Below, piece by piece: positions 43,701-51,643 of a stretch of 64,000 bases of DNA. The DNA is from Pseudomonas simiae (GTDB taxonomy: Bacteria; Pseudomonadota; Gammaproteobacteria; Pseudomonadales; Pseudomonadaceae): NCBI RefSeq assembly GCF_900111895.1, contig NZ_FOKB01000005.1, positions 399,718-463,717 on the forward strand, read 5' to 3'. The stretch's first letter is position 1. Each line of letters begins with the position of its first letter. Under the pieces are notes generated by a model. It was given only the letters and a program-made list of their open reading frames with translations, made no database searches and was not told where the DNA came from. The position numbers and the translations under genes were made by a program.

Positions 43701-44699
43701 TCCGGGCTGACTTATGAAGCCGGTGATGCGCTGGGCGTACGGCCGCGCAACTGCCCCGAACTGGTCAACGAACTGCTCGACCTCACCCGCTTGAAGGCCA
43801 GTACCTGCGTGAACATCGACACGTTCGGCGACGTGCCCCTGCAACAGGCCCTCACTCAGCACTTCGAAATCGCCCGGCCCAGCAGCGACACCCTCGCCTT
43901 CATCGCCGAGCGCAGCGCCAACCCTGGCCTCAAGCACTTGCTCAACCCCGAGCATAAGGCCGAACTGAATGACTGGCTGTGGGGCCGGCAACTGGCGGAT
44001 GTGCTACAGGAATACCCCATCGAGTGTTCGGCGGATGAGCTGCTGGGCACGCTCAAACGCCTGCAACCGCGCCTGTATTCAATCGCATCAAGCGCCAAGG
44101 CCCACCCCTATGAAGTGCACCTCACCGTGGCTGCCGTGCGGTATGGCAAGCGTAAGGGTGTGTCCTCGACCTTCCTGGCCGACCGTGTCGGCGACGGCGA
44201 AGTGCCGCTGTTCGTGCAGCCCTCCAAACACTTCCGCACACCCACTGACGGCGACGTGCCGATGATCATGATTGGCCCCGGTACAGGAATCGCCCCATTC
44301 CGTGCGTTCTTGCAGGAGCGTCGCGCGCTGGGTCATCAGGGCCGCAACTGGTTGTTTTTCGGCGAACAGCACGCGGCCAGTGATTTCTACTACCAGGATG
44401 AACTGCAAGGCATGCAACGCGACGGCCTGCTCAGCCATTTGAGCCTGGCGTTTTCCCGCGACCAGGCGCAAAAGGTCTACGTGCAGGACCGCATCCGCGA
44501 ACAGGGTGCCGAGCTGTGGCGCTGGTTGCAGGATGGCGCCAAGCTGTACATCTGCGGCGATGCCAGCCATATGGCCAAAGATGTCGACCAGGTCCTGCGC
44601 CACGTCGCGCAAACCCACGGCGGGCTTGGCGTTGAGGGTGCCGTGGATTACTGGCGTCAGCTGAGTGAGCAGAAGCGTTATTTGCGTGATGTGTACTGA
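40725..44699 (+). CDS. Assimilatory nitrate reductase fused to a CysJ-like flavoprotein reductase
   Basis: 1324 residues, one chain with the whole path from NADPH to nitrate. Residues 1 to about 720 are a bis-MGD molybdenum enzyme with an N-terminal [4Fe-4S] motif (CPYCGVGCG ... CTKGTTCGQ). After a linker, VTLLWASQTGNAEALAERFAKRL (about 805) opens a flavodoxin domain; an FAD domain follows (YEAGDALGVRPRNCPELV) and then the NADPH module MIGPGTGIAPFRAFLQERR, ending YLRDVY as in CysJ. It needs no separate electron-transfer subunit. NasA proteins of enterics instead use NasB or BFD domains. The gene is transcribed divergently from nirBD and has a leader with the antiterminator structures. Confidence 0.93.
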   Translation: MANQSIRSVCPYCGVGCGIVMQVENNKVVKVIGDTAHPTNFGRLCTKGTTCGQAIADSGRMENAYVRQAREHDPVRIGIDKAISETARRLRHTLDTHGPQALAFYVSGQMSLEAQYLINKLAKGFVRTHHIESNSRLCMASAGSGYKLSLGADGPPGSYEDFDRADLFFVIGANMADCHPILFLRMMDRVKAGAKLIVVDPRRNATADKANLFLPIKPGTDLALLNGLLHLLVKNGHTDPAFIAAFTDGWEAMPAFLEDYSPEHVAVITGLAEADIRQAADWIGQAAKWMSCWTMGLNQSTHGTWNTNALCNLHLATGAICRPGSGPFSLTGQPNAMGGREMGYMGPGLPGQRSVLVEADRAFIEDLWQIPPDSLPRQAGAGTVAMFEQMAAGQIKACWIICTNPVASVPNRQTVIKGLQTAELVITQDAFLDTETNRYADILLPGALWAEAEGVMINSERNLTLMQKAVDAPGETLPDWQIIARVASEMGFAEAFTYASASEVFEEIKRAWNPKTGYDIRGASYPRLREKPLQWPCASDTAADRNPIRYVDKGPVTFATDNGKAQFLARPHMPPAELPDEAFPFVLNTGRVQHQWHTLTKTGKVATLNKLNPGPFVELHAEDAARLGIKDKDRVEIRSRRGHAVLPAVITDRVQPGNCFAPFHWNDVFGDNLAINAVTNDAVDPISLQPEFKCCAVALARVELIGLQSLDRPSPVAEDTAMSRLDAFAEIAGIRHLSAPPLSDSERTYLAGFLSGLQANAARQAVGIPTMPTNAPLADASRLWLNGLLGALFSPTEALATPSPAVTLLWASQTGNAEALAERFAKRLRDAGISVELSAMSDFPASKLASTHTLALISSTFGDGDPPDNGEGFWHSLSTAETRLESLRFAVLALGDPNYDQFCNHGKQLDQRLLELGATRLLERVDCDTEFEALADAWLVRFQQTLVPAKPVALATPAGKTKLYGSRLLLNRQLNPLSAHKETRQFALDLADSGLTYEAGDALGVRPRNCPELVNELLDLTRLKASTCVNIDTFGDVPLQQALTQHFEIARPSSDTLAFIAERSANPGLKHLLNPEHKAELNDWLWGRQLADVLQEYPIECSADELLGTLKRLQPRLYSIASSAKAHPYEVHLTVAAVRYGKRKGVSSTFLADRVGDGEVPLFVQPSKHFRTPTDGDVPMIMIGPGTGIAPFRAFLQERRALGHQGRNWLFFGEQHAASDFYYQDELQGMQRDGLLSHLSLAFSRDQAQKVYVQDRIREQGAELWRWLQDGAKLYICGDASHMAKDVDQVLRHVAQTHGGLGVEGAVDYWRQLSEQKRYLRDVY

Positions 44700-44838
44700 T
44701 TGGATACAGAACAATAAGCACTTTGTATTGTGTACAAAAAACCCTAAAGATTTACCGGCTACGGGCCGAAACAGCAGTGATAGCAAATCGCCGCAAACCT
44801 GATACAGGCGCGCGACGATTTGGCCGCCCTTCACGCTG
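44700..44838. other. Spacer between nitrate reductase and chemoreceptor genes
   Basis: 139 bp. An imperfect inverted repeat, CAAATCGCCGC ... GCGACGATTTG, lies about 25 bp before the chemoreceptor start. It could be the nas terminator or a control site for the receptor. Confidence 0.35.
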
Positions 44839-46788
44839 ATGGTCGTCTCGATGAAAATAAAAAATAAGCTGGTACTCGCCTTTGTCTCGGTTGCTTTCAT
44901 TCCGGTAAGCCTGGTGGCCGTGATTTCAGTCATGAACGCACAAACCGAAGCGGTGGATCAGTTCATCGACGGCAGCACCCGGGAAATCCGCCAGATCGAT
45001 GGCAACATCCGCCAATTCTTCGACGGCACGCTGCAGAACGTCGATCAGATGGCCACCGATTCTGTATACACCTCCGTCAACACACTGAAGAACTATCAGC
45101 CCGCGGACGCGGCCAGCCAGCCCATGCCCGCCGAAGCGCAAACGGTGATCGAGCGCTTCGCGCGCTATGGCGCCACACACCCAGCAGCAGCGATCCTGTC
45201 CATCGGCCTGGAAGACGGCACCTACGCCAAATGGCCGGATGACCCGCAACTGGCCAAGTACGACCCGCGCACCCGGCCCTGGTACAAAGCAGCCATGGCC
45301 AGCCCCGGCAAGACTGTGCGCACCCCCGCGTATTACTACGACAAAGACGACGTCGCCCTGGTGGGCACCGCGCGCGCCCTGCTGGAAAACGGCAAGGCCA
45401 AGGGCGTATTCGTGGTCAGCGTCTCGCTGAAAAACCTCACCGAACTGGTCAAGAGCATCAAGTTGGGCGAAAGCGGCTACGTGATGCTGGTCGAAGACGG
45501 CGTGGTGCTGGTGGACCCGCGCAACGCCGCGCACAATTTCAAGCCGCTCAAGGACCTGGGCGCGGCCTATGCACAGTTGGCCGAGACACCACAGGGCTCC
45601 ACTGACGTGGTGATCGACGGCGTGCACTACATGGCCAACGTGTGGACGTCCCCCGGTCTAGGCTGGCGTTATATCGGGCTGATCGAACACCGTGAAGTCA
45701 TGGCCGAAGCCACACGCATGACCTACCTCACCGCCCTTATTGTCGGTGTGCTGGTGCTGATCTTCGGACTGATCGCGGCGGCCTTCTCCAAGGTCATCGT
45801 CAAGCCTATCGGGCAGGTCAGCACCGGCTTGCAGTCCATTGCCCAGGGTGAAGGCGACTTGCGCCACGAACTGCAGGTCCAGGGCAAGGATGAAACCGCC
45901 GAACTCGCGGGCTGGTTCAACAAGTTTCTCGCGGCGATCCGTCAACTGATCCAACACATCGGCGCGGCCTCGGCCAATTTGCAGAACGCCTCCAAGGTCA
46001 ACAGTGAGGTGGCGCACAATATGAATGAGGCGGCCGGACGCCAGCGTGAGGCGGTCGAGCTTGTATCCACTGCGTTCAACGAGATGGTCGCCACTGCCAA
46101 CGAAGTCGCACGGTCCTGCAGCGGCGCGGCGGAATCCGCCGAGAACGGGCACCGTCGCGTGGCCGAGGGCAAGCAGCAGATCGAAGTCACCACCGATAAC
46201 GTCAACCGCCTGGGGCGCCGCCTGACGGAATCATCCCAGGCCATGGTCGAACTGGAAGCCGGCAGCCGCAGCATCAACCAGATCCTCGGCACCATCCGTG
46301 CGATTGCCGAACAGACCAACCTGCTGGCGCTCAACGCGGCTATCGAGGCCGCCCGTGCCGGTGATCAGGGCCGTGGTTTTGCGGTGGTGGCCGACGAAGT
46401 ACGCGCCCTGGCCAAACGCACCTCCGACTCCACCGGCGAAATCGAACAACTGCTCGGCACCCTGGAAAACAAGACCCAGGAAGTCACGCAAAAGATGGGC
46501 AGTTGCCTGGACCTGTCGCGGGCCAGCGTGTCGTCCATCGAAAGCGCGCGGGACAGCTTTGAAGGCATCCAGACGTCGGTCAACGAAATCCGCGACCAGA
46601 ACCTGCAAATCTCCGCCGCCGCCGAGGAACAACACAGCGTGGCGGAAGAGATCAATCGGCACATCCAGCAGATCTACGACGAGGCCCGCCTGGTGGAAAG
46701 CCTGGCCAACTCGGCGCAGGACGATTCGGGACGGTTGTCCAACCTCTCGGATGAGTTGAATGGGCTGGTGGGACGGTTCAAGTCGTAG
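44839..46788 (+). CDS. Methyl-accepting chemotaxis protein with dCache sensor
   Basis: 649 residues; an ATG at 44851 is an alternative start. TM1 (13-33), a large periplasmic dCache domain (about 37-280), TM2 (about 283-305), HAMP, then the signalling domain with IAEQTNLLALNAAIEAARAGDQGRGFAVVADEVRALAKRT. The distal cache pocket has YDPRTRPWY (Y141, R146, W148, Y149) and YYYD (D168), as in amino-acid-binding dCache receptors, but the final Asp expected at the end of the pocket is Ser196 (VVSVSL). The ligand is therefore uncertain. It lies directly after the nitrate reductase. Confidence 0.9.
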   Translation: MVVSMKIKNKLVLAFVSVAFIPVSLVAVISVMNAQTEAVDQFIDGSTREIRQIDGNIRQFFDGTLQNVDQMATDSVYTSVNTLKNYQPADAASQPMPAEAQTVIERFARYGATHPAAAILSIGLEDGTYAKWPDDPQLAKYDPRTRPWYKAAMASPGKTVRTPAYYYDKDDVALVGTARALLENGKAKGVFVVSVSLKNLTELVKSIKLGESGYVMLVEDGVVLVDPRNAAHNFKPLKDLGAAYAQLAETPQGSTDVVIDGVHYMANVWTSPGLGWRYIGLIEHREVMAEATRMTYLTALIVGVLVLIFGLIAAAFSKVIVKPIGQVSTGLQSIAQGEGDLRHELQVQGKDETAELAGWFNKFLAAIRQLIQHIGAASANLQNASKVNSEVAHNMNEAAGRQREAVELVSTAFNEMVATANEVARSCSGAAESAENGHRRVAEGKQQIEVTTDNVNRLGRRLTESSQAMVELEAGSRSINQILGTIRAIAEQTNLLALNAAIEAARAGDQGRGFAVVADEVRALAKRTSDSTGEIEQLLGTLENKTQEVTQKMGSCLDLSRASVSSIESARDSFEGIQTSVNEIRDQNLQISAAAEEQHSVAEEINRHIQQIYDEARLVESLANSAQDDSGRLSNLSDELNGLVGRFKS

Positions 46789-46828
46789 GACCCGTGTGGT
46801 TTGGTTATACCGGCGAGCACCCGTAGCA

Positions 46829-47605
46829 CTACGCTCGCTGTGAAACCATCCAGCTCAGAAAGGCCTGAAGTCGGGCTGAGAATTTTTCACCATCGGCACT
46901 AGGGTTGCGGGCTTCAAACAGGAAGAACGCCACCTGAATCATCATCGTCGGATGCACCTGGACGAACAGCGCAACGTGCTCTTCGAGTGTCTGCGGCCAC
47001 GTAGCCGCATCGGGCGAACGGAATACATGGGTCGCCCTGATCAACTTGCGTGACGCTTCACGCTGCCAGCGAAGCCGCTCCAATTCGCTGTCGGCGCCTG
47101 CGATGCGTGTGAGGTAGTCGGTCAAAACCTTTTCGAAGTCACCGTTCATGGCCAAGGCAATTTCCACGGAAGGCCGAAACCGCTCAACGTGCAGCGCAAG
47201 GTCCTCACCCCATACACATCGGCAATGGTGCTTGAGCCAGAATCCCCAGCTGTTCAGGTTTTCGGCCGCCACTACTTCCCCACGGCTGCCAATATCGAAA
47301 TCGACCTTGGTGACTTGCGAATGCCGCCGCTCCAGATCCCGCCGGATTACTTCCAACCGTTCGAGTACCTGTGAAGTCGGCGACTCGCGCAGCACCAGCG
47401 TGAGATCAAGATCGGAAACACCAGGGACGGCATCACCGCGCGCCACACTGCCATAGAGGTAGATGCCCTCCACTCCTAGCTCTTCGTGCGAGAGCGCGGT
47501 GCAGGCATCTTCAAGCAATGACTGAAACTCGCTCTGCACGGGCGTTTCTGGGATTGTGAGGACAAAACCTTCGGCGTCGACGCCGTTAAAATGCGTTGCA
47601 CTCAC
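46829..47605 (-). CDS. Nucleotidyltransferase domain protein, aminoglycoside adenylyltransferase-like
   Basis: 258 residues. IYLYGSVARGDAVPGVSDLDLTLVL is the nucleotidyltransferase GS-x8-DxD motif, and KVDFDIGSRGE supplies the third acidic site. The C-terminal helical half resembles ANT(3'')-type or MinN-like proteins. Resistance is possible but not shown. It stands about 100 bp downstream of the UvdE-like gene on the same strand. Confidence 0.78.
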   Translation of the reverse strand: MSATHFNGVDAEGFVLTIPETPVQSEFQSLLEDACTALSHEELGVEGIYLYGSVARGDAVPGVSDLDLTLVLRESPTSQVLERLEVIRRDLERRHSQVTKVDFDIGSRGEVVAAENLNSWGFWLKHHCRCVWGEDLALHVERFRPSVEIALAMNGDFEKVLTDYLTRIAGADSELERLRWQREASRKLIRATHVFRSPDAATWPQTLEEHVALFVQVHPTMMIQVAFFLFEARNPSADGEKFSARLQAFLSWMVSQRA

Positions 47606-47708
47606 GAACGAAGCACCTCAATCCCCCCCTCCTCCCACGCGAACGTTGATTGGCCCGAGGCGATCTTGCCGCACAATAGCTGCAGGGTTGGCATGGTTGC
47701 AGGCTCCC

Positions 47709-48740
47709 TCACTGAACTGAACGTCGCTTGAAATGCTCATAAAACCCCCACGCTGCCACATTCTTGTCCTTGGACTCCAGCATGATGTCGAAGCGATCGA
47801 AAAACTGCAGCGCGTAGTCGTTGGTCCAGCGGTTCCACATTTGCGCGCTGTGGGCGTACAGGTCGCGCTTGGCGACCACCTTCAACAGCGCATCCATTTC
47901 CAGTTTGTGCTCGGCGTCGAAACCGAGCGCCTGCAAGACTTCCTGGGGCTGAGAGTAATGCATGGTAGGGCGCACGCCGCGCCAGCTTTCAATCACGCGG
48001 GCGACCCGTTCCGAGTGCGGGTCGATGTACTCGTTTTCATTGATCCAGCAATGATGGATATCCAGCACCACCGGCGCCAGGTCGGCAACTTGCAGGCAAT
48101 GGTCGAGGCCATAGGTTTTTTCGTCGTTCTCGAAGGTGATGCAGTTGCGCGCCACTTCCGACAGCCGCGCCCACACCGCGCGGGTGCCTTCCACACCCAG
48201 GCGACCGGCGATATGCACGTTGCATTTGAGGTCCTGGAAGCGCCGGCCGTAGCCCATCATGCGGATCATGTCGGCGTGGTATTCAAACTCGGCCAGGCTG
48301 TTTTCCACCACACCGGGGTTCTCCGAACCGAGCACGCAGTACTGGCCGGGGTGGAACGACAGGCGGATATCCGACGCACGCGCCAGCTCGCCAATGGCCG
48401 CGAAGCCTTCCTCCAATTGACGCTCGATGGCCGGGTCTGTGTACACGGCGGCGACTTTTGGGTGGCTGTAAAACGGCAGCAAATCGCTGCTCAGGCGCAG
48501 CATGCGCAAGGTCGGCGGCAGTTCGGCGACATAGGCCAGCAAGCGCAATTGGGCGGCCAGGTTGTGAGTGACCACTTCCACCAGCTTGTCGCGGGCCACT
48601 TGCGGCGTGACGCTGTCCATCCAGCGCAACGTGGTGGTGCGCGGATTGAAGGGGCCCTCGATCAACTTCAGGGCACTGGCGGACAGCAGGCGCTCGGGAT
48701 GTCGGTACTGGCACGCAAAGCCGATGCGGGGGTGGGTCAT
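47709..48740 (-). CDS. UV damage endonuclease UvdE/UvsE-like
   Basis: 342 residues from the ATG at 48740. MTHPRIGFACQYRHPERLL, LRWMDSVTPQVARDKLVEVVTHNLAAQLRLLAYV, RLSFHPGQYCVLGSENPGVVENSLAEFEYHADMIRMMGYG and VLDIHHCWINENEYI are the conserved blocks of UvdE, a metal-dependent TIM-barrel endonuclease that nicks 5' of pyrimidine dimers and other lesions, opening an alternative excision-repair route. HPGQY and DIHH contain the likely metal ligands. It diverges from the DUF2231 gene across a 172-bp spacer. Confidence 0.9.
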   Translation of the reverse strand: MTHPRIGFACQYRHPERLLSASALKLIEGPFNPRTTTLRWMDSVTPQVARDKLVEVVTHNLAAQLRLLAYVAELPPTLRMLRLSSDLLPFYSHPKVAAVYTDPAIERQLEEGFAAIGELARASDIRLSFHPGQYCVLGSENPGVVENSLAEFEYHADMIRMMGYGRRFQDLKCNVHIAGRLGVEGTRAVWARLSEVARNCITFENDEKTYGLDHCLQVADLAPVVLDIHHCWINENEYIDPHSERVARVIESWRGVRPTMHYSQPQEVLQALGFDAEHKLEMDALLKVVAKRDLYAHSAQMWNRWTNDYALQFFDRFDIMLESKDKNVAAWGFYEHFKRRSVQ

Positions 48741-48912
48741 GGAGGCGCCTGGCGAAAGCAAAGAATGGAATGATACGGCGTTAGGCCGGCGCCGCCCTAG
48801 AGGGTTCCCACTATTTCGAAACGTTTCACGCTGAACTTTCTCACACACGCTGCGTTCACTTCTTATGCGCTGCCCCGTCCAGGGGCGTTGTACAACAAGG
48901 AGCCGCCCCCCT
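48741..48912. promoter_or_regulatory. Divergent promoter region, uvdE-like / DUF2231
   Basis: 172 bp between divergent starts. AAGGAG at 48897-48902 serves the DUF2231 gene. No palindrome stands out. Confidence 0.35.
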
Positions 48913-49326
48913 ATGACTACCCTTCCCGCCTACCGATACGCACCCGGGCCGCTGCATGCGACCTTGCTCGCCGGTACCGTGCCGTTGTTTCTCGGTGCCT
49001 TGCTCAGCGACATTGCTTACACCCAGACCTACCAGATTCAATGGGCCAACTTCTCGGCCTGGCTGATTGCCGGTGCACTGGTATTCGCAGGCTTTGCGTT
49101 TTTGTTTGCGCTGGTCAACCTGCTCCGTGCCGAACGCAAGGCCGGGCAACCCACACGATATGTCCTGTTGCTGCTGGCCACCTGGATACTCGGCCTGGTC
49201 AATGCCTTCCAACACGCCAAGGACGCCTACGCTTCGATGCCCGGCGGCCTGATCCTGTCGGCCATTGTCTTGCTGCTGACGTTGGCGGCCACCTGGACCG
49301 GCCTGCGCTCGGGAGGTGTTAAATGA
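48913..49326 (+). CDS. DUF2231 family four-helix membrane protein
   Basis: 137 residues from the ATG at 48913 (AAGGAG upstream). Four hydrophobic segments, with GPLHATLLAGTVPLFLGALLSDIAY at the start, are typical of DUF2231 proteins. Its TGA overlaps the ATG of the PQQ-type sugar dehydrogenase gene (ATGA), so the two are coupled. It may be a membrane partner or electron conduit of that enzyme (inference from linkage). Confidence 0.83.
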   Translation: MTTLPAYRYAPGPLHATLLAGTVPLFLGALLSDIAYTQTYQIQWANFSAWLIAGALVFAGFAFLFALVNLLRAERKAGQPTRYVLLLLATWILGLVNAFQHAKDAYASMPGGLILSAIVLLLTLAATWTGLRSGGVK

Positions 49327-50615
49327 AAACGTCCAGCACCCTGACCCTATTAAGCGCTGCGCTGCTGCTGACCGCATGTGGTGGTGAAGGCGACAAGACC
49401 CAGGCCCGCGGCCCCGATCCCAAGTTGCCGGAACAGCAAAGCAGCCTGCTACCCAGCATGAAGATTGCCGAGCCGGCCCCCTGGGGCGAACAGAAACCCA
49501 AGGTGCCGCAAGGCTACAGCGTCACCGCCATCGCCACTGACCTGGCCATCCCGCGCCAGACCCTGGTGCTGCCCAACGGCGACATCCTCGTTGCCGAAGG
49601 CCGTGGCGGCAGCGCGGCCAAGCTCAAGCCCAAGGATGTGATCGCCAGCCTGATCAAGGCCGAAGGCAACACCAAGGTCAAGAGCGGCAACCGCCTGACG
49701 TTGCTGCGTGACGCCGATGGTGACGGCACCTATGAACTCAAGACCGTGTTCGCCGAAAACCTCAACGCGCCATACGGCCTGGCATTTGCCAACGGCAAGC
49801 TCTACGTGGCCAACCAGGATGCACTGGTGAGTTTCGACTACGCCGACGGCCAGACCAAGGCCGCAGGCCCACCCACCAAGGTCACCGACCTGCCGGCGCA
49901 GATCAACCACCACTGGACCAAGTCCCTGGCGGTGAGTGCTGACGGCAGCCAGCTCTACGTGGGTATCGGCTCCAACAGCAACATCACCGAACGTGGCATG
50001 GAAGTGGAGATCGATCGCGCGATGGTCTGGCAGATCGACGCCGCAACCGGCGCGCACAAGCCTTATGCAACGGGCCTGCGCAACCCGACAGCGCTGACCC
50101 TGCAGCCTGACACCGGTCAACTGTGGACCGTTGTGAACGAACGCGACGAACTGGGCCCCGACCTGGTGCCGGACTACCTGACCTCCGTGCGTGAAGGCGC
50201 GTTCTACGGCTGGCCGTACAGCTACTGGGGCCAGAATGTCGACCCGCGTGCCCAGCCACAGAACCCGGCCAAGGTTGCCGCCGCGATCAAGCCGGATTAC
50301 AGCCTGGGCTCCCACGTGGCAGCCCTTGGCGTGGACTTCTCTATCCCGGAAATGGGCGAGCAGTTTGCAGACGGCGTATTCGTCGGTGAACACGGCAGTT
50401 GGAACCGCGACAACCCGGTGGGCTACAAAGTGATCTTTGTGCCGTTCAGCAACGGCAAACCGTCCGGCGAGCCGATCGACTTCGCCACCGGCTTTCGCGG
50501 CGACGACGGCAAGACCCGTGGGCGCCCGGTCGGCGTGACGGTGGATCCAAAAGGTGCGCTGATCATCGCCGATGACTTGGCCAATACCATTTGGCGGGTG
50601 ACACGTAACCGCTAA
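49323..50615 (+). CDS. PQQ-dependent sugar dehydrogenase-like lipoprotein (sorbosone dehydrogenase family)
   Basis: 430 residues. The signal peptide ends in a lipobox, LLTAC-GG, so it should be lipid-anchored in the periplasm. IPRQTLVLPNGDILVAEGRGG and TLLRDADGDGTYELKTVFAENLNAPYGLAFANGKLYVAN are the first blades of a soluble-glucose-dehydrogenase-type beta-propeller; EREL-like NERDELGPDLVPDYLTSVREGAFYGWPYSYWG and VFVGEHGSWNRDNPVGYKV are family motifs, the latter with the catalytic-loop His. Typical substrates are sorbosone and related aldoses; the true one is unknown. It is the second gene of a coupled pair. Confidence 0.85.
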   Translation: MKTSSTLTLLSAALLLTACGGEGDKTQARGPDPKLPEQQSSLLPSMKIAEPAPWGEQKPKVPQGYSVTAIATDLAIPRQTLVLPNGDILVAEGRGGSAAKLKPKDVIASLIKAEGNTKVKSGNRLTLLRDADGDGTYELKTVFAENLNAPYGLAFANGKLYVANQDALVSFDYADGQTKAAGPPTKVTDLPAQINHHWTKSLAVSADGSQLYVGIGSNSNITERGMEVEIDRAMVWQIDAATGAHKPYATGLRNPTALTLQPDTGQLWTVVNERDELGPDLVPDYLTSVREGAFYGWPYSYWGQNVDPRAQPQNPAKVAAAIKPDYSLGSHVAALGVDFSIPEMGEQFADGVFVGEHGSWNRDNPVGYKVIFVPFSNGKPSGEPIDFATGFRGDDGKTRGRPVGVTVDPKGALIIADDLANTIWRVTRNR

Positions 50616-50685
50616 GCAAACCGTTTGACATGGTTGCCTGAAGCAACAATATAATTGCTTCAGGCAACTATTCGAGCATTTCAGC

Positions 50686-51606
50686 ATGTCCACTCCCCTG
50701 CTTGTCGAACGCGCCGGCATCGTGCGCAGTTTCAATCGCTTCTACACCCACCAGATCGGCGTACTGCAGGAACACCTGCTGCAAAGCGACTATTCGCTCA
50801 CCGAAATCCGCGTGATGTACGAATTGTCTACCCGCGGCGATCTCACCAGCGCGGACCTGTGTCAGATGCTCAGCCTCGACGCGGGCTACTTGAGCCGATT
50901 GACCAGTGGCTTCGAAAAGAAGGGCCTGATCCAGAAAGTCCGCTCCGCTACCGATGCACGGGCGGTGCAACTGCATCTCACCGACCACGGCCGTGCGGTG
51001 CTGAAGCCCCTGGAACAGCAGACCCAGAACGAAGTCATCACCCTGCTCGAGAACTTGCCTGAACCACAACAGCGGCAACTCACCGACGCCATGAAACGCA
51101 TCCAGGCCCTGCTGCAAGGCACGGCGCCCAACTACCTGCTGCGCGATCCTCAACCCGGCGACATGGGCGTGGTGGTGCAGCAACAAACCGCGTTGTATGC
51201 CCGTGAATACGGTTGGAACTGGGAGTTCGAAGCGCTGGTGGCGGAGACTGTCGCCAAATACCTGAGGGCGTTTGATCCCACCTGCGAGCGTTGCTGGATC
51301 GCGGAAAAAGACGCTGAAGTGGTGGGTTCGGTGTTCGTGATCCGCCACGACGACACCACGGCCAAGCTGCGCATGCTTTACGTGGATGCCAGCGCGCGGG
51401 GCATGGGTATCGGCCAACGGCTGGTGGATGAGTGCGTACGCTTTGCCCGGCAGGTCGGCTACCAGCGCATGCAGCTGTGGACGGTGGACGTCCTCAGCGA
51501 TGCGCGCAAGCTCTATCAGAAAGCCGGGTTCGAATTGGTCGAGGAAGAAACGATGGACAGCTTCGGCAAATCCCTGGTCAGCCAGACCTGGGCCCGTGCG
51601 TTGTGA
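50686..51606 (+). CDS. MarR-GNAT bifunctional protein
   Basis: 306 residues. Residues 1 to about 145 are a MarR-type winged helix (TEIRVMYELSTRGDLTSADLCQMLSLDAGYLSRLTSGFEKKGLIQKV). About 150-306 are a GNAT acetyltransferase, with LRMLYVDASARGMGIGQRLVDECVRFAR for acetyl-CoA binding and ARKLYQKAGFELVEEE. The fusion is a known architecture; whether acetylation tunes DNA binding is unknown. A perfect bidirectional hairpin follows at 51613-51633. Confidence 0.9.
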   Translation: MSTPLLVERAGIVRSFNRFYTHQIGVLQEHLLQSDYSLTEIRVMYELSTRGDLTSADLCQMLSLDAGYLSRLTSGFEKKGLIQKVRSATDARAVQLHLTDHGRAVLKPLEQQTQNEVITLLENLPEPQQRQLTDAMKRIQALLQGTAPNYLLRDPQPGDMGVVVQQQTALYAREYGWNWEFEALVAETVAKYLRAFDPTCERCWIAEKDAEVVGSVFVIRHDDTTAKLRMLYVDASARGMGIGQRLVDECVRFARQVGYQRMQLWTVDVLSDARKLYQKAGFELVEEETMDSFGKSLVSQTWARAL

Positions 51607-51612
51607 AAGAGG

Positions 51613-51633
51613 CCCGCGCCGTTGCGGCGCGGG
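51613..51633. terminator. Bidirectional hairpin between convergent genes
   Basis: CCCGCGCCG-TTG-CGGCGCGGG: a perfect 9-bp GC stem between the MarR-GNAT stop (51606) and the MFS stop (51644). Confidence 0.7.
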
Positions 51634-51643
51634 ACATCGGACC

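Noticed and set aside
46829..47605. Calling this a confirmed aminoglycoside resistance gene
   Set aside because: Only the general nucleotidyltransferase motif is certain. Many homologues have no resistance role.
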